Shown here one piece after another: positions 17,307 through 25,740 of a stretch of DNA of 64,000 nucleotides. The notes under the pieces were generated by a model, which worked only from the letters and a program-made list of their open reading frames with translations, had not been told where the DNA came from and ran no database searches. The stretch is from UBA7359 sp041689615. Its GTDB lineage: Bacteria > Pseudomonadota > Gammaproteobacteria > Eutrophobiales > Eutrophobiaceae. The stretch is taken from positions 62,001 to 126,000 of the forward strand of contig JBDNFW010000036.1 of the NCBI GenBank assembly GCA_041689615.1. Reading direction: 5' to 3'. The position numbers and the translations under genes are program-made. The stretch's first letter is position 1. Every line of letters begins with the position of its first letter.

Positions 17307-18339
17307 CGTAATCTCCTTGTTGGTTTGAGGAATCAAAAACCTTTACTGTGCTAAAGGTATTAAATCTTTTAGAAATAAATACGAAAACATCATCTTTGAT
17401 TAAAATAGGTACGCCAACTATGTCATTGCTAATATGTTTTTGCCATTTAACATGGCCATCACTCGCATCAACTTTAACCAGTTTGCCTAGATTATTTGAG
17501 ATCATGACTGTTCCTTGTTTCGGATAAACTTGCACCGATAAATACCCGCCCATCTTGTATTCCCACAGTAATTTCCCATTACTTAAATTTACGCTTTGTA
17601 AATAACCATCCATCGTCCCCAATACAATTTCATTATTTATGACTGTCGGAGAAAAACTTGGAACATCATTCTTGTGTGTCCAGATAAAGCTTCCATCTTT
17701 ACTATTGATTAGCTGGGTTTCATTACCAAATGTACTAATAACAACCTGATTATCACCAGCACTTATCGGTCGATAAACCAATTCTTGTGATATCCATTTT
17801 TTCCAGAGCATGGTTCCTGTGGCTTTATCCAATGCACTTATATAAGGTCTATTGCCACCAATCACCAAAGTCTCACCAACTAGAGCAGGCGGATAAACCC
17901 AACCTTCAAACTTTCTGGACCACAATACCTCTCCAGTCTGTAAATCAATTGCCTGAAACAAATCTGCCTTGCTTCCAACAAAGGCAATATTGTTTTCCAC
18001 CACCGGAGAAAAAAGCGTGTTATTAGTCTGAATATTACTAATTATTGAACCTGTTAACTTATCCAGAATGTACAAACCTGTACTACTCCCGACAAGTAAG
18101 TAATCTCCAACAATTACAGGTTCAAATGTTTGTTTCTTTGATAAGACATTCCATTCAACCTCTAATGTTTCTATATTAATCTTGCTAACACCCGAATCGG
18201 ATAAATAGATGGATTCATTATCGATAAAAGGGTTCTCAGGATAAACAACATCGGCTATAGCATTTAATGGCATATTCAAGAACGAAATAAGAATCAGGCT
18301 AATAATATATATATTTAAATGTTTCATATTTTTTCCCAT
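17296..18339 (-). CDS. Exported PQQ-like beta-propeller protein
   Basis: The 347-residue product has a signal peptide (IYIISLILISFLNMPLNAIA) and about seven repeats of the PQQ/BamB type, with blades such as GEVLWSRKFEGWV, GTMLWKKWIS, GKLLWEYKMGG and GHVKWQKHIS. Such propellers are scaffolds or quinoprotein domains; there is no obvious dehydrogenase extension, so a binding or assembly role is more likely. It lies between cytochrome c and P460 genes on the same strand. A second Met four codons in is an alternative start. Confidence 0.8.
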   Translation of the reverse strand: MGKNMKHLNIYIISLILISFLNMPLNAIADVVYPENPFIDNESIYLSDSGVSKINIETLEVEWNVLSKKQTFEPVIVGDYLLVGSSTGLYILDKLTGSIISNIQTNNTLFSPVVENNIAFVGSKADLFQAIDLQTGEVLWSRKFEGWVYPPALVGETLVIGGNRPYISALDKATGTMLWKKWISQELVYRPISAGDNQVVISTFGNETQLINSKDGSFIWTHKNDVPSFSPTVINNEIVLGTMDGYLQSVNLSNGKLLWEYKMGGYLSVQVYPKQGTVMISNNLGKLVKVDASDGHVKWQKHISNDIVGVPILIKDDVFVFISKRFNTFSTVKVFDSSNQQGDYDES

Positions 18340-18362
18340 GCACGTATCCAGATTGAAAAGAC

Positions 18363-18701
18363 TTATTCGTTCAGTGAGCTTATATAAGCCACGACATCTT
18401 CTATAGCTTCATCATCTTTAAGTGTCATTGCCATTTGCCGCATCTGATGACCGTACTTATCTTCCTCGTGTGTCCCTCTGATACCCTGTTTAAAGTTTTT
18501 TAATTGACGAATAAGGTACCAGTCATGTTGTCCTTTTAAGCGTGGCGCTCCAATCTCTTCATTGCCTTCAGCGTTAGAGCCATGACAACTGGCACACATG
18601 CCAAAATAACGTTTACCCACCTCAGGATCACCTTCAGCGTGTAGCGTTACAGGAATAAATAAAAATGGTACCAACATTCCAAACATAATTTTCCAAATCA
18701 T
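18363..18701 (-). CDS. Periplasmic class I cytochrome c
   Basis: This 112-residue cytochrome has a signal peptide (WKIMFGMLVPFLFIPVTLHA). The haem c site is CASCHG, followed by the usual APRLKGQHDWYLIRQLKNFKQG pattern. The likely axial Met ligand is within the HQMRQMAMTL segment. The fold is that of cytochrome c4/c5-like half domains. It probably accepts or donates electrons for the P460 proteins encoded on either side in the same operon. Confidence 0.88.
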   Translation of the reverse strand: MIWKIMFGMLVPFLFIPVTLHAEGDPEVGKRYFGMCASCHGSNAEGNEEIGAPRLKGQHDWYLIRQLKNFKQGIRGTHEEDKYGHQMRQMAMTLKDDEAIEDVVAYISSLNE

Positions 18702-18733
18702 TATTGTTTTTTATGTCCCGCTACAAACATCAA

Positions 18734-19303
18734 CTATTTGCGATCATTGTTAAAAACCATGTCTCCGCCCGGAGCACTTGTGTGACATGCAATACAACCC
18801 TGATCCATTCCTTTAGCAACACGGCCGGCAAGCTGCATGCCTTTTGGATTCTTCATTACTGATCCATCAGGGGCATATTTAACCCAAAACCAGTCTTTAT
18901 TTTCAGCGTCATAACCTTTCTCACGTCGATACATTACGGTAACGGCCTTCAACCATTTATCAGGATCATTGGCGACAGCTTCTTTTGAAATATTTTCTCC
19001 GCCAAAATTTTTCTTGACGATGACATCACCATGATTACCATTTAGTGACAATGTAGATTGCATCGTGTCCAAAATGGCACCATGTGGATGCATGCCTGTA
19101 TACGGTGTTGAACTTATGCTATTTTTACCCACCAGCTTTTGTTTCGTCATTTCTTTCCAGAGACTGGCCGCATAACTCGCATCTTGGCTAGTTCCAAATG
19201 GTGGAGCCATTGCTGCAGATTTTTTAGTATTGAAGTAATTACACCCAGATAATAATAGTGTGATTATTGCTATTGATGAATACACTTTGTATGTTGGCAT
19301 CAT
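18734..19303 (-). CDS. P460-type cytochrome lipoprotein (copy 2)
   Basis: First gene of the cytochrome operon, 189 residues. The N-terminus is a lipoprotein signal (IAIITLLLSGCNYF). The remaining domain matches the copy at 16758 nearly motif for motif: TPYTGMHPHGAIL, VIVKKNFGGE, KAVTVMYRREKGYD, DWFWVKYAPDGSV, and haem c site GCIACH. The two differ mainly in anchoring: this one is lipidated, the other soluble. An ECF-type promoter stands 33 bases upstream on this strand. Confidence 0.87.
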   Translation of the reverse strand: MMPTYKVYSSIAIITLLLSGCNYFNTKKSAAMAPPFGTSQDASYAASLWKEMTKQKLVGKNSISSTPYTGMHPHGAILDTMQSTLSLNGNHGDVIVKKNFGGENISKEAVANDPDKWLKAVTVMYRREKGYDAENKDWFWVKYAPDGSVMKNPKGMQLAGRVAKGMDQGCIACHTSAPGGDMVFNNDRK

Positions 19304-19335
19304 GATCGTTTTCCCCGCCCTGTAAAGGTTAATAA

Positions 19336-19365
19336 GTAGACCCGCCTAGAGACGAAATCCTTACA
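19336..19365 (-). promoter_or_regulatory. ECF-type promoter of the cytochrome operon
   Basis: The minus strand reads TGTAAGG, 15 bases, then GGGTCTAC. The element before the neighbouring sigma gene reads TGTAACG, 15 bases, GGGTCATA. Identical spacing and nearly identical boxes at the two divergent transcription units suggest both are read by the sigma factor at 19488. Confidence 0.7.
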
Positions 19366-19452
19366 AAATATTTTATTGAACGGATATAACATCATTAAAA
19401 ATGAGTGCTGATGAGCCGATATCCATGAATTTAAAAAGAATTTAAAAAATAA

Positions 19453-19482
19453 TGTAACGAAAGCGGGCTTGATCGGGTCATA
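19453..19482 (+). promoter_or_regulatory. ECF-type autoregulatory promoter of the sigma gene at 19488
   Basis: TGTAACG (19453-19459), 15-base spacer, GGGTCATA (19475-19482). The -10 box ends only five bases before the ATG at 19488, so the transcript would start at or next to the start codon. That predicts a leaderless mRNA. Confidence 0.7.
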
Positions 19483-19487
19483 TATAT

Positions 19488-20000
19488 ATGTGGGATAAAC
19501 AATCTCGATTTGTGGCTCTGGTTAAAGTCTATTCAGACGACCTGTATCGCTTTGCTTATTGGTTATGTCATGACAAGGATGTGGCAGATGATCTGGTTCA
19601 AGAAACAATGGCAAGGGCATGGCGAGCACTTGATAACCTGCGTGACGACAAAGCAGCTAAAGCCTGGTTATTTACCACCTTACGGCGTGAAAATGCCAGA
19701 CGATTTGAACGGATTCAACCAAAACTGGTTGATATCGAACTCGATTCAATTGCAGACAACAGAGACGATTATGACACCAGTACCGAAGCATATGTATTAC
19801 GTCAATCACTGGCTGAATTAGCAATAGAATATCGTGAGCCATTACTACTGCAAGTTCTGGCTGGTTATAATTGTAATGAAATTGCAGAAATACTGAATAT
19901 TACTACTGGTGCTGTAACAACACGTTTATTTCGCGCCCGCCAACAATTACGTAAAAGCATGTCCGGTGATAATTATCAATCAGAGGTAAACGTATTATGA
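19488..20000 (+). CDS. ECF RNA polymerase sigma factor (cytochrome-operon type)
   Basis: The 170-residue protein has sigma region 2 (about residues 10-75: YRFAYWLCHDKDVADDLVQETMARAWRAL, with DDLVQETMARAW as core) and region 4 (about 110-160: LLLQVLAGYNCNEIAEIL, TGAVTTRLFRARQQLRK). It overlaps the following anti-sigma-like gene by four bases. No ribosome binding site precedes the ATG, in keeping with a leaderless start. Candidate targets are its own gene and the divergent cytochrome operon. Confidence 0.9.
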   Translation: MWDKQSRFVALVKVYSDDLYRFAYWLCHDKDVADDLVQETMARAWRALDNLRDDKAAKAWLFTTLRRENARRFERIQPKLVDIELDSIADNRDDYDTSTEAYVLRQSLAELAIEYREPLLLQVLAGYNCNEIAEILNITTGAVTTRLFRARQQLRKSMSGDNYQSEVNVL

Positions 20001-20698
20001 ACTGTATAGAATTTCGTCATATTTGCACTTCAACACCTAAATGCAAAGATGTAGCTTATTTAGAACATCAAAAGACATGCTCTTCCTGTGCAAAATTTGC
20101 CAAGGAAACAGATTTGTTTAATCGCTATCTACATAAAGCTGTTAATGTATCACCATCACCTGATCTTGTGGTACGCATCTTATTAAGACAATCATTATCC
20201 AGAGATAAACGCAGTCGCTTGAATTATTATTTCTCGAGTGCACTGGCAGCCTCTTTATTATTAGTCGTTAGTATGATTTTTATTACTTTACACAAACAAG
20301 AACCGGCATTGGAACAAGTTATAACCAGCTACATTAAAAATAATCCTCAACTTCCAATAACAAAACAAAACATACATCATATTGAATTGAAACGTCTGTT
20401 CGCTTCAGTTAATTTGAGTCTGGATGGTGATTTAGGCATAGTCAAATTTGCTAAACCCTGTTACATCAATGAACAATTAAGCTTGCATCTAATACTTGCC
20501 GGTGACAAGGGCTCTGTAACTGTACTCCTGATGCCAAACAGCTCAGTTAATAACACAATCAAAGTCAATAATACTAGTCTAAATGGAATTATTGTTCCCT
20601 GCCCAAAAGGTAGTATGGCTATACTGGGAGCTTCGGGAGAAGCTTTAGATCAAATCAAGCAACGCTTCCAAAACTCTATCACATGGATTGGCGCATAA
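19997..20698 (+). CDS. DUF3379-like membrane anti-sigma factor
   Basis: The 233-residue protein has a cytoplasmic Cys/His-rich start (CIEFRHIC, CKDVAYLEHQKTCSSCAKF; the HxxxCxxC pattern of zinc anti-sigma domains). One membrane segment follows near residues 85-105 (ALAASLLLVVSMIFITL). The periplasmic domain of about 130 residues contains two cysteines (AKPCYI, IVPCPKG) that could sense redox state. The arrangement and the overlap with the sigma gene indicate its cognate anti-sigma factor. Confidence 0.82.
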   Translation: MNCIEFRHICTSTPKCKDVAYLEHQKTCSSCAKFAKETDLFNRYLHKAVNVSPSPDLVVRILLRQSLSRDKRSRLNYYFSSALAASLLLVVSMIFITLHKQEPALEQVITSYIKNNPQLPITKQNIHHIELKRLFASVNLSLDGDLGIVKFAKPCYINEQLSLHLILAGDKGSVTVLLMPNSSVNNTIKVNNTSLNGIIVPCPKGSMAILGASGEALDQIKQRFQNSITWIGA

Positions 20699-20960
20699 AT
20701 TTTATGACAAAACAATAAAATACTATCTACATGCTGTAGACTTTTTAAAAGACAACGCATCTGTATTCATGTTAAAAATAGTTAAGTTTTTCTAACATCT
20801 AAACTATCTTCATTACCCGCAGATTCTCCAATAATGAGGCGGTTTCAGTACACCAAGCTATGGAAAAAATGGTAACATCCGCTAGTGTTAAACACTGCCT
20901 ATCCTTAGTGAGTAGCTTAGATCTAAAAAACTTCACCCATCACAAACAAATGTTTAATTT

Positions 20961-21662
20961 ATGATTGTTGGCAACTTTATTACGGCAATTGTACCTGCTT
21001 ATAATGAAGCGATAGCTATTAGCCAGGTTGTTTCCTCGCTACGTAATCTATCCATTGATGATGTCCCTCTCATTGATGAGATAATTGTCGTCGATAATAA
21101 CTCAACAGATCAAACAGCTTCGATTGCGAAAGCGGAGGGTGCGCGAGTTGTCCATGCGCATGAACGCGGCTACGGTTCTGCCTGTTTTGCGGGACTTATG
21201 GCCATTAATAAAACAGATATTGTTGTATTTGTGGACGGGGATCACTCTGTCGTGCCTGAGGATGTTCGCCGTGTGTGTGAAGCCATTGTACCTGGGACGG
21301 ATTTGGTGATTGGATCACGCATACTTGGCAAAATAGACTCTGGTGCCATGACTTTGCTGCAACGTTTAGGAAATGCGTTAGCTTGTCAGCTGTTACGATG
21401 GCGATTTAAAAGTCGAACCTCGGATTTGGGACCACTACGCGCAATCCGTTTTTCCAGACTTAATGCTCTGAATATGAAAGACCGCCGATACGGCTGGACT
21501 GCGGAAATGCAGGTCAACGCTTTGCAACAAGGATTGAATGTAGTTGAAATTCCAATTCATCTTCGCTGTCGTATTGGACAATCAAAAATTTCCGGCACCT
21601 GGCGTGGAGCTTGTTTGGCCGGATTTGATATTCTGCACGTGATATTAAGACCCTTGCCGTGA
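20961..21662 (+). CDS. Family 2 glycosyltransferase, dolichol-phosphate-mannose-synthase-like
   Basis: The 233-residue protein has the GT2 fold: ITAIVPAYNEAIAIS, EIIVVDNNSTDQT, VVFVDGDHSVVPED with the DGD metal motif, and DLVIGSRILG. No C-terminal membrane segments are present. It is similar to enzymes that load a sugar onto a polyprenyl phosphate. The convergent gene at 22006 encodes a membrane glycosyltransferase that could use such a donor. That pairing is inference. Confidence 0.82.
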   Translation: MIVGNFITAIVPAYNEAIAISQVVSSLRNLSIDDVPLIDEIIVVDNNSTDQTASIAKAEGARVVHAHERGYGSACFAGLMAINKTDIVVFVDGDHSVVPEDVRRVCEAIVPGTDLVIGSRILGKIDSGAMTLLQRLGNALACQLLRWRFKSRTSDLGPLRAIRFSRLNALNMKDRRYGWTAEMQVNALQQGLNVVEIPIHLRCRIGQSKISGTWRGACLAGFDILHVILRPLP

Positions 21663-21784
21663 ATATTACTCTTTATCGCCATTCACTTTATCCTATCGGG
21701 AGTTGATATTGGCTAGACTGCTCGGGCTGTGTATTAACAAAATTTTTGAAGTGCCATTATCCATATCCTTACCTGGAAATATCG

Positions 21785-22027
21785 TCATCGGCGCTTCTTT
21801 TTCTTTCCGGATTGTTTCTTTCCTAACTGAGTAAGTTTATTGAGACCCCAAAGCAACCCGATGAAGATAACAACACCCATGACAAATAATAAAAGCTCGC
21901 TCATGGGATCTCGATTCGCCTGATAGTCCTGCCAAGCATCAACACTGTTTGCAAAAGTATTCGCACTAAACGCAAGCCATAGGTATAACCCGATCAATAT
22001 TTGATTTATGTTTGTTTTTTTTTGCAA
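21785..22027 (-). CDS. Small membrane protein overlapping the glycosyltransferase gene
   Basis: The 80-residue product has a signal-like first segment (INQILIGLYLWLAFSANTFA), a polar linker (DAWQDYQANRDPMSE), one TM helix (LLLFVMGVVIFIGLLWGLNKL) and a very basic tail (KKQSGKKKKRR). Its first 22 bases overlap the end of the membrane glycosyltransferase gene in another frame, at a run of nine A. It is probably an accessory to that enzyme. No family recognised. Confidence 0.6.
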   Translation of the reverse strand: MQKKTNINQILIGLYLWLAFSANTFANSVDAWQDYQANRDPMSELLLFVMGVVIFIGLLWGLNKLTQLGKKQSGKKKKRR

Positions 22028-23301
22028 AATACAATTTCTCCTTGTTTAAATATTGCAGTTACGACTAAGACAGCACTTGAGATTAACCATATTGTATGAG
22101 GTTCCTCTAATTGTACGGAATAATATGTTAAGTGTGTCGTCGCCATAAAACAAAAAAGATAGATGGCACGAGTTGCTATCGCTAATGGCAATATAACAAG
22201 AAGATACCAGGGAAACCCCATGCTGGAGAACAAAAATACTATTAGAAAGAGTTCAAAGACGATAATAATCGGCTGCTGACTATATCGCCTGTCGATAAAC
22301 AATAAGTACAGAACCAATGCACCGCCGGCACTGGTCAATAACCATTTAGCCTGTTCTACCGTCAGCCATAAATTGAGTCCGTAAAATAATACGCCATAGC
22401 CTTCGATATGATGAAAAAATGTAAGTAAATTTCCGAAAGGATGGCCGGGAAAGAAACAAAGAAATCCTGTCATCGTTAAGATAGCTATAAACAAAAAATG
22501 TTTAAGACGCTGCCTGTAGCTTGGAAACGTTAGCAACCATGCCGGCAATAATAATACAGGTACCAATTTTGTAAGAATTGCAGCACTTAATGCGGTACTT
22601 GCCAACGCAAGTCGATGCGATTGTGCGGCATAAATAAATAAAAGTATCCACAACAAAGTCCAAATTTCCAGATGCGCGGAATGCACTCCTTCTATCAATA
22701 CCAGTGGAGACCACAAATATGCGAGCAGCCAGCGTCTTGGTAATTGTAATTGATCCAGTATTTTTAATAATATCCCAGCACATAAAAGATCAGCCGTAAG
22801 ATTCATTCCCCGCCATTCAGTCAGGGTACCGCCCAGCCAGGAGGTAATAGCAAACAGTCCTTCTGCCAATGGCGGATAAATAGTTTTGACTTCCGGTTTA
22901 GGAATATCAAGGCCACCGAGAGCGGGAAAATCTATCGGAACGATATCGTAAGGATTTAATCCTGCTAATAACAATTTTCCGTCAAACAGATAACGTAGAT
23001 AGTCGTTGGCAAGATAAGGGGGAATCTGTATCAGTAAAATACGGTAACTCAAAGCAAACAATATCACGATCCACCAGAACACAGGACGTGATGTAAAGAA
23101 TACGTAATGTAGTGAGATCAAGTGAGCAATCCAGACCATGACAAGTCCAGCCACATAATGCTCTGGCGGTGTCGCGCCAAACAGCATCAGACTAAATCCT
23201 GTGAACTGTGTCAGGCCTAATAGCGACAAGTAAATCGGCCAACCACTTTTCCTAAGAAAGGTATTTAAAAAGTTATCATTGGAGCGTAACAAAACGATCA
23301 T
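22006..23301 (-). CDS. Polytopic membrane glycosyltransferase (GT87/mannosyltransferase-like)
   Basis: The 431-residue protein has about ten hydrophobic segments and the loop sequence DYLRYLFDGKLLLAGLNPYDIVP. The FDGKLLLAGLNPY pattern, with an acidic residue after the first long loop, is typical of polyprenyl-phosphate-sugar-using GT-C enzymes. A second conserved piece is TIYPPLAEGLFAI. It would act at the inner membrane, periplasmic side. The acceptor is unknown. It is translated just upstream of the 80-residue membrane protein. Confidence 0.78.
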   Translation of the reverse strand: MIVLLRSNDNFLNTFLRKSGWPIYLSLLGLTQFTGFSLMLFGATPPEHYVAGLVMVWIAHLISLHYVFFTSRPVFWWIVILFALSYRILLIQIPPYLANDYLRYLFDGKLLLAGLNPYDIVPIDFPALGGLDIPKPEVKTIYPPLAEGLFAITSWLGGTLTEWRGMNLTADLLCAGILLKILDQLQLPRRWLLAYLWSPLVLIEGVHSAHLEIWTLLWILLFIYAAQSHRLALASTALSAAILTKLVPVLLLPAWLLTFPSYRQRLKHFLFIAILTMTGFLCFFPGHPFGNLLTFFHHIEGYGVLFYGLNLWLTVEQAKWLLTSAGGALVLYLLFIDRRYSQQPIIIVFELFLIVFLFSSMGFPWYLLVILPLAIATRAIYLFCFMATTHLTYYSVQLEEPHTIWLISSAVLVVTAIFKQGEIVFCKKKQT

Positions 23302-23447
23302 GCAAAGTTTTAACTGAGCAATAACTGATGATAAGATCGGTGCATTACCTCTTGTTTACACACAGATATGAACACCTTTTATAATGCCTTACCCAGTCTT
23401 TTTTCATTTTTTAGTCCACCTTAAGTATCCATTACCTGATGTACTGC

Positions 23448-25595
23448 TTAGTCCTTTGATCCCCCCAATCGCCAATTATGAAGCTGTTCTGCCAATTGTA
23501 ATAGTCTTGTTGGGGCATGGTCACGCTTCCATACTCCGGCAGCATATTTATTCGCTTCTGCCATAGTAGGATAAACATGGATAGTTCCAAGTATTTTATT
23601 GAGACCTAGTCCATGTTTCATTGCCAGGACATACTCTGCAATCAATTCACCGGCATGTTCACCAACAATTGTCACGCCTAATATGTGATCCTTACCCGGT
23701 ACTGTCAGCACTTTTATAAAACCATGTGCTGCTTCTTCAGTTATAGCACGATCAAGTTCTGATAAGTCGTATCGGGTTATCTCATACTCAATATTTTTTT
23801 CCTTGGCTTCCTGTTCGTTTAACCCTACTCGCGCAATTTCAGGTTCGGTAAATGTTGTCCAGGGAATAACGGAATAATCCACCTTGAATTTCTTAATAAA
23901 ACCAAAGAGTGCATTTACCGATGCATACCATGATTGATGCGCCGCTGTATGCGTAAATTGATATGGCCCAGTTACATCGCCGCTGGCATAAATGGTGGGA
24001 ATAGATGTCTGTAAATATTCATCTGTCTCAATAGTGCCATTCTGTCTGAGACGAATCCCCATGTCGTCCAGTCCAAAGCCGGAGGTATTAGCCTTTCGTC
24101 CTATTGCAATGAGAATGGCATCAAATGGAAGGTAAACATCTACACCATCATTATCACAAACCAACCATTTTTCATTATTTTCAACCTTGACTGCTTTAGC
24201 AGTGTGGTTGGTACAAATAGTTATACCCTCATCTTTGAATTTTGAAGATAGAAAAAGAGAAACATCCTTGTCTTCGCGTGGAATAAGTCGGGGAGAACTT
24301 TCTACTTGAGTCACTTCACTACCAAATCTTGCAAAGGCTTGTGTCATTTCACAACCGATTGGTCCACCACCCAAGACCAGTAGCCGCCTGGGTAATTCTC
24401 TAATATTCCAAATAGTATCAGAGGTTAAGTAGTTAATTTGATCCAACCCTTTTATTGGAGGAACAAAAGGATGTGCACCGGTAGCAATAAGAATAGAACG
24501 AGTTGTTATCGTCTTTCCATTAACCTCTACAGTATAAGGAGAAGTGATCTTTGCTGCACCCTGAATACACTCAACACCCAGTTGCGTGTATCGCTCAATT
24601 GAGTCATGCGGTTCAATTTGTTTAATGACACGTTGAACACGCTCCATGATTTCGGAAAATTTAAAGTCAACTTCGGCTCGACTAAACCCAAGATTCTTTG
24701 CATGCGCTACATCATTCATTAATCTTGCTGAACGTATCAATGCCTTTGATGGCACACAACCTGTATTTAAACAATCTCCACCCATTTTATGTTTTTCAAT
24801 CAAAGTGACTTTCGATTTTACTGTCGTTGCAATGAATGATGCGACTAGACCAGCCGATCCAGCCCCTATTACGACAAGATTCCGATCAAATGAAGCTGGT
24901 TTTTTGTACTGTTTTAATAACTGGTGATGCTTGAGTACATTGATTACTTTTTTTGCAATCAGTGGGAAAAGTCCCAGTAGTACAAAAGAAAATAAAATAG
25001 CGGGAGATAATATGCCTTTCAATGATTCCAGTTGAGCCAGTTGCGTACCTGCATTGACATAAACGATTGTGCCCGCGAGCATGCCTAACTGACTTACCCA
25101 AAAAAACGTTCTTGTAGGCAATGATGTTATGCCCATTACCAGATTAATAATGAAGAAAGGAAAAACCGGTATTAATCGTAGTGTAAATAGATAAAAAGCG
25201 CCCTCACGTTCTATACCCTCATTTATTGTCTGCATTTGCTTGTAAAAACGCTTCTGAATAGTGTCCTGAAATAAATAACGAGATATTAAAAATGCTAGTG
25301 TCGCGCCAATGGTTGAAGCAAATGATACGAGTACAGTTCCCCATACCAAGCCAAACATTGCGCCGGAGACCAATGTCATCATCGCTGCGCCAGGCAAAGA
25401 TAATGCGGTTATCAAAATATATGAAATAAAAAAAATGAAACTGACAAATACAGGTTTATCATTTATTAGGACATTTAAGTCACTTTTCACAGACTGGAGA
25501 TATTCAAATGATAAATATTGATGGAGATCGAACCAGAAGAAAAGACCAATCACGCTAAGAACTGAAATTAAAAGTATTAGTTTTGTTTTATTCAT
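23448..25595 (-). CDS. TVP38/DedA-type membrane domain fused to MerA-like FAD disulfide reductase
   Basis: The 715-residue fusion has a TVP38/TMEM64 (SNARE-associated) membrane domain in residues 1-220, with GAMFGLVWGTVLVSFASTIGATLAF typical (GLVWGTVLVS and STIGATLAF). A full pyridine-nucleotide disulfide oxidoreductase follows: FAD site VVIGAGSAGLVAS, redox pair GGDCLNTGCVPSKALI, NAD site LVLGGGPIGCEM, ASGDVTGP, and the C-terminal dimerisation domain with TIHVYPTMAEA. There is no N-terminal HMA domain and no C-terminal Cys pair as in MerA, so mercury reduction is doubtful. A predicted ECF promoter is 37 bases upstream. Confidence 0.9.
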   Translation of the reverse strand: MNKTKLILLISVLSVIGLFFWFDLHQYLSFEYLQSVKSDLNVLINDKPVFVSFIFFISYILITALSLPGAAMMTLVSGAMFGLVWGTVLVSFASTIGATLAFLISRYLFQDTIQKRFYKQMQTINEGIEREGAFYLFTLRLIPVFPFFIINLVMGITSLPTRTFFWVSQLGMLAGTIVYVNAGTQLAQLESLKGILSPAILFSFVLLGLFPLIAKKVINVLKHHQLLKQYKKPASFDRNLVVIGAGSAGLVASFIATTVKSKVTLIEKHKMGGDCLNTGCVPSKALIRSARLMNDVAHAKNLGFSRAEVDFKFSEIMERVQRVIKQIEPHDSIERYTQLGVECIQGAAKITSPYTVEVNGKTITTRSILIATGAHPFVPPIKGLDQINYLTSDTIWNIRELPRRLLVLGGGPIGCEMTQAFARFGSEVTQVESSPRLIPREDKDVSLFLSSKFKDEGITICTNHTAKAVKVENNEKWLVCDNDGVDVYLPFDAILIAIGRKANTSGFGLDDMGIRLRQNGTIETDEYLQTSIPTIYASGDVTGPYQFTHTAAHQSWYASVNALFGFIKKFKVDYSVIPWTTFTEPEIARVGLNEQEAKEKNIEYEITRYDLSELDRAITEEAAHGFIKVLTVPGKDHILGVTIVGEHAGELIAEYVLAMKHGLGLNKILGTIHVYPTMAEANKYAAGVWKRDHAPTRLLQLAEQLHNWRLGGSKD

Positions 25596-25632
25596 CTGAT
25601 TGAATCAATCCTGAATTTTGTTGAGTTCCAAC

Positions 25633-25662
25633 AATAGACGCATCAATATAGGCTTTGTTACG
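25633..25662 (-). promoter_or_regulatory. ECF promoter of the TVP38-oxidoreductase gene
   Basis: The minus strand reads CGTAACA, 15 bases, CGTCTATT. It matches the motif set TGTAACA-N15-CGTCTWT seen at three other genes near the sigma gene at 27524. It lies back to back with the promoter at 25676. Confidence 0.7.
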
Positions 25663-25675
25663 TGTTATTTCTATA

Positions 25676-25705
25676 TGTAACAAAAATGAGTTTAGAACGT
25701 CTATA
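25676..25705 (+). promoter_or_regulatory. ECF promoter of the radical SAM gene
   Basis: TGTAACA (25676-25682), 15 bases, CGTCTATA (25698-25705), 35 bases before the ATG at 25741. Spacing and both boxes are the same as at 28396 and 27485. Confidence 0.75.
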
Positions 25706-25740
25706 AATAGACCCATTCCATTTATGACTTAAATCTAAAA

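Noticed and set aside
23301..23380. A TGTAAAC box before the membrane glycosyltransferase gene as a promoter of either ECF system
   Set aside because: The -35 box is imperfect and the expected -10 position reads GATCTTAT, matching neither motif.
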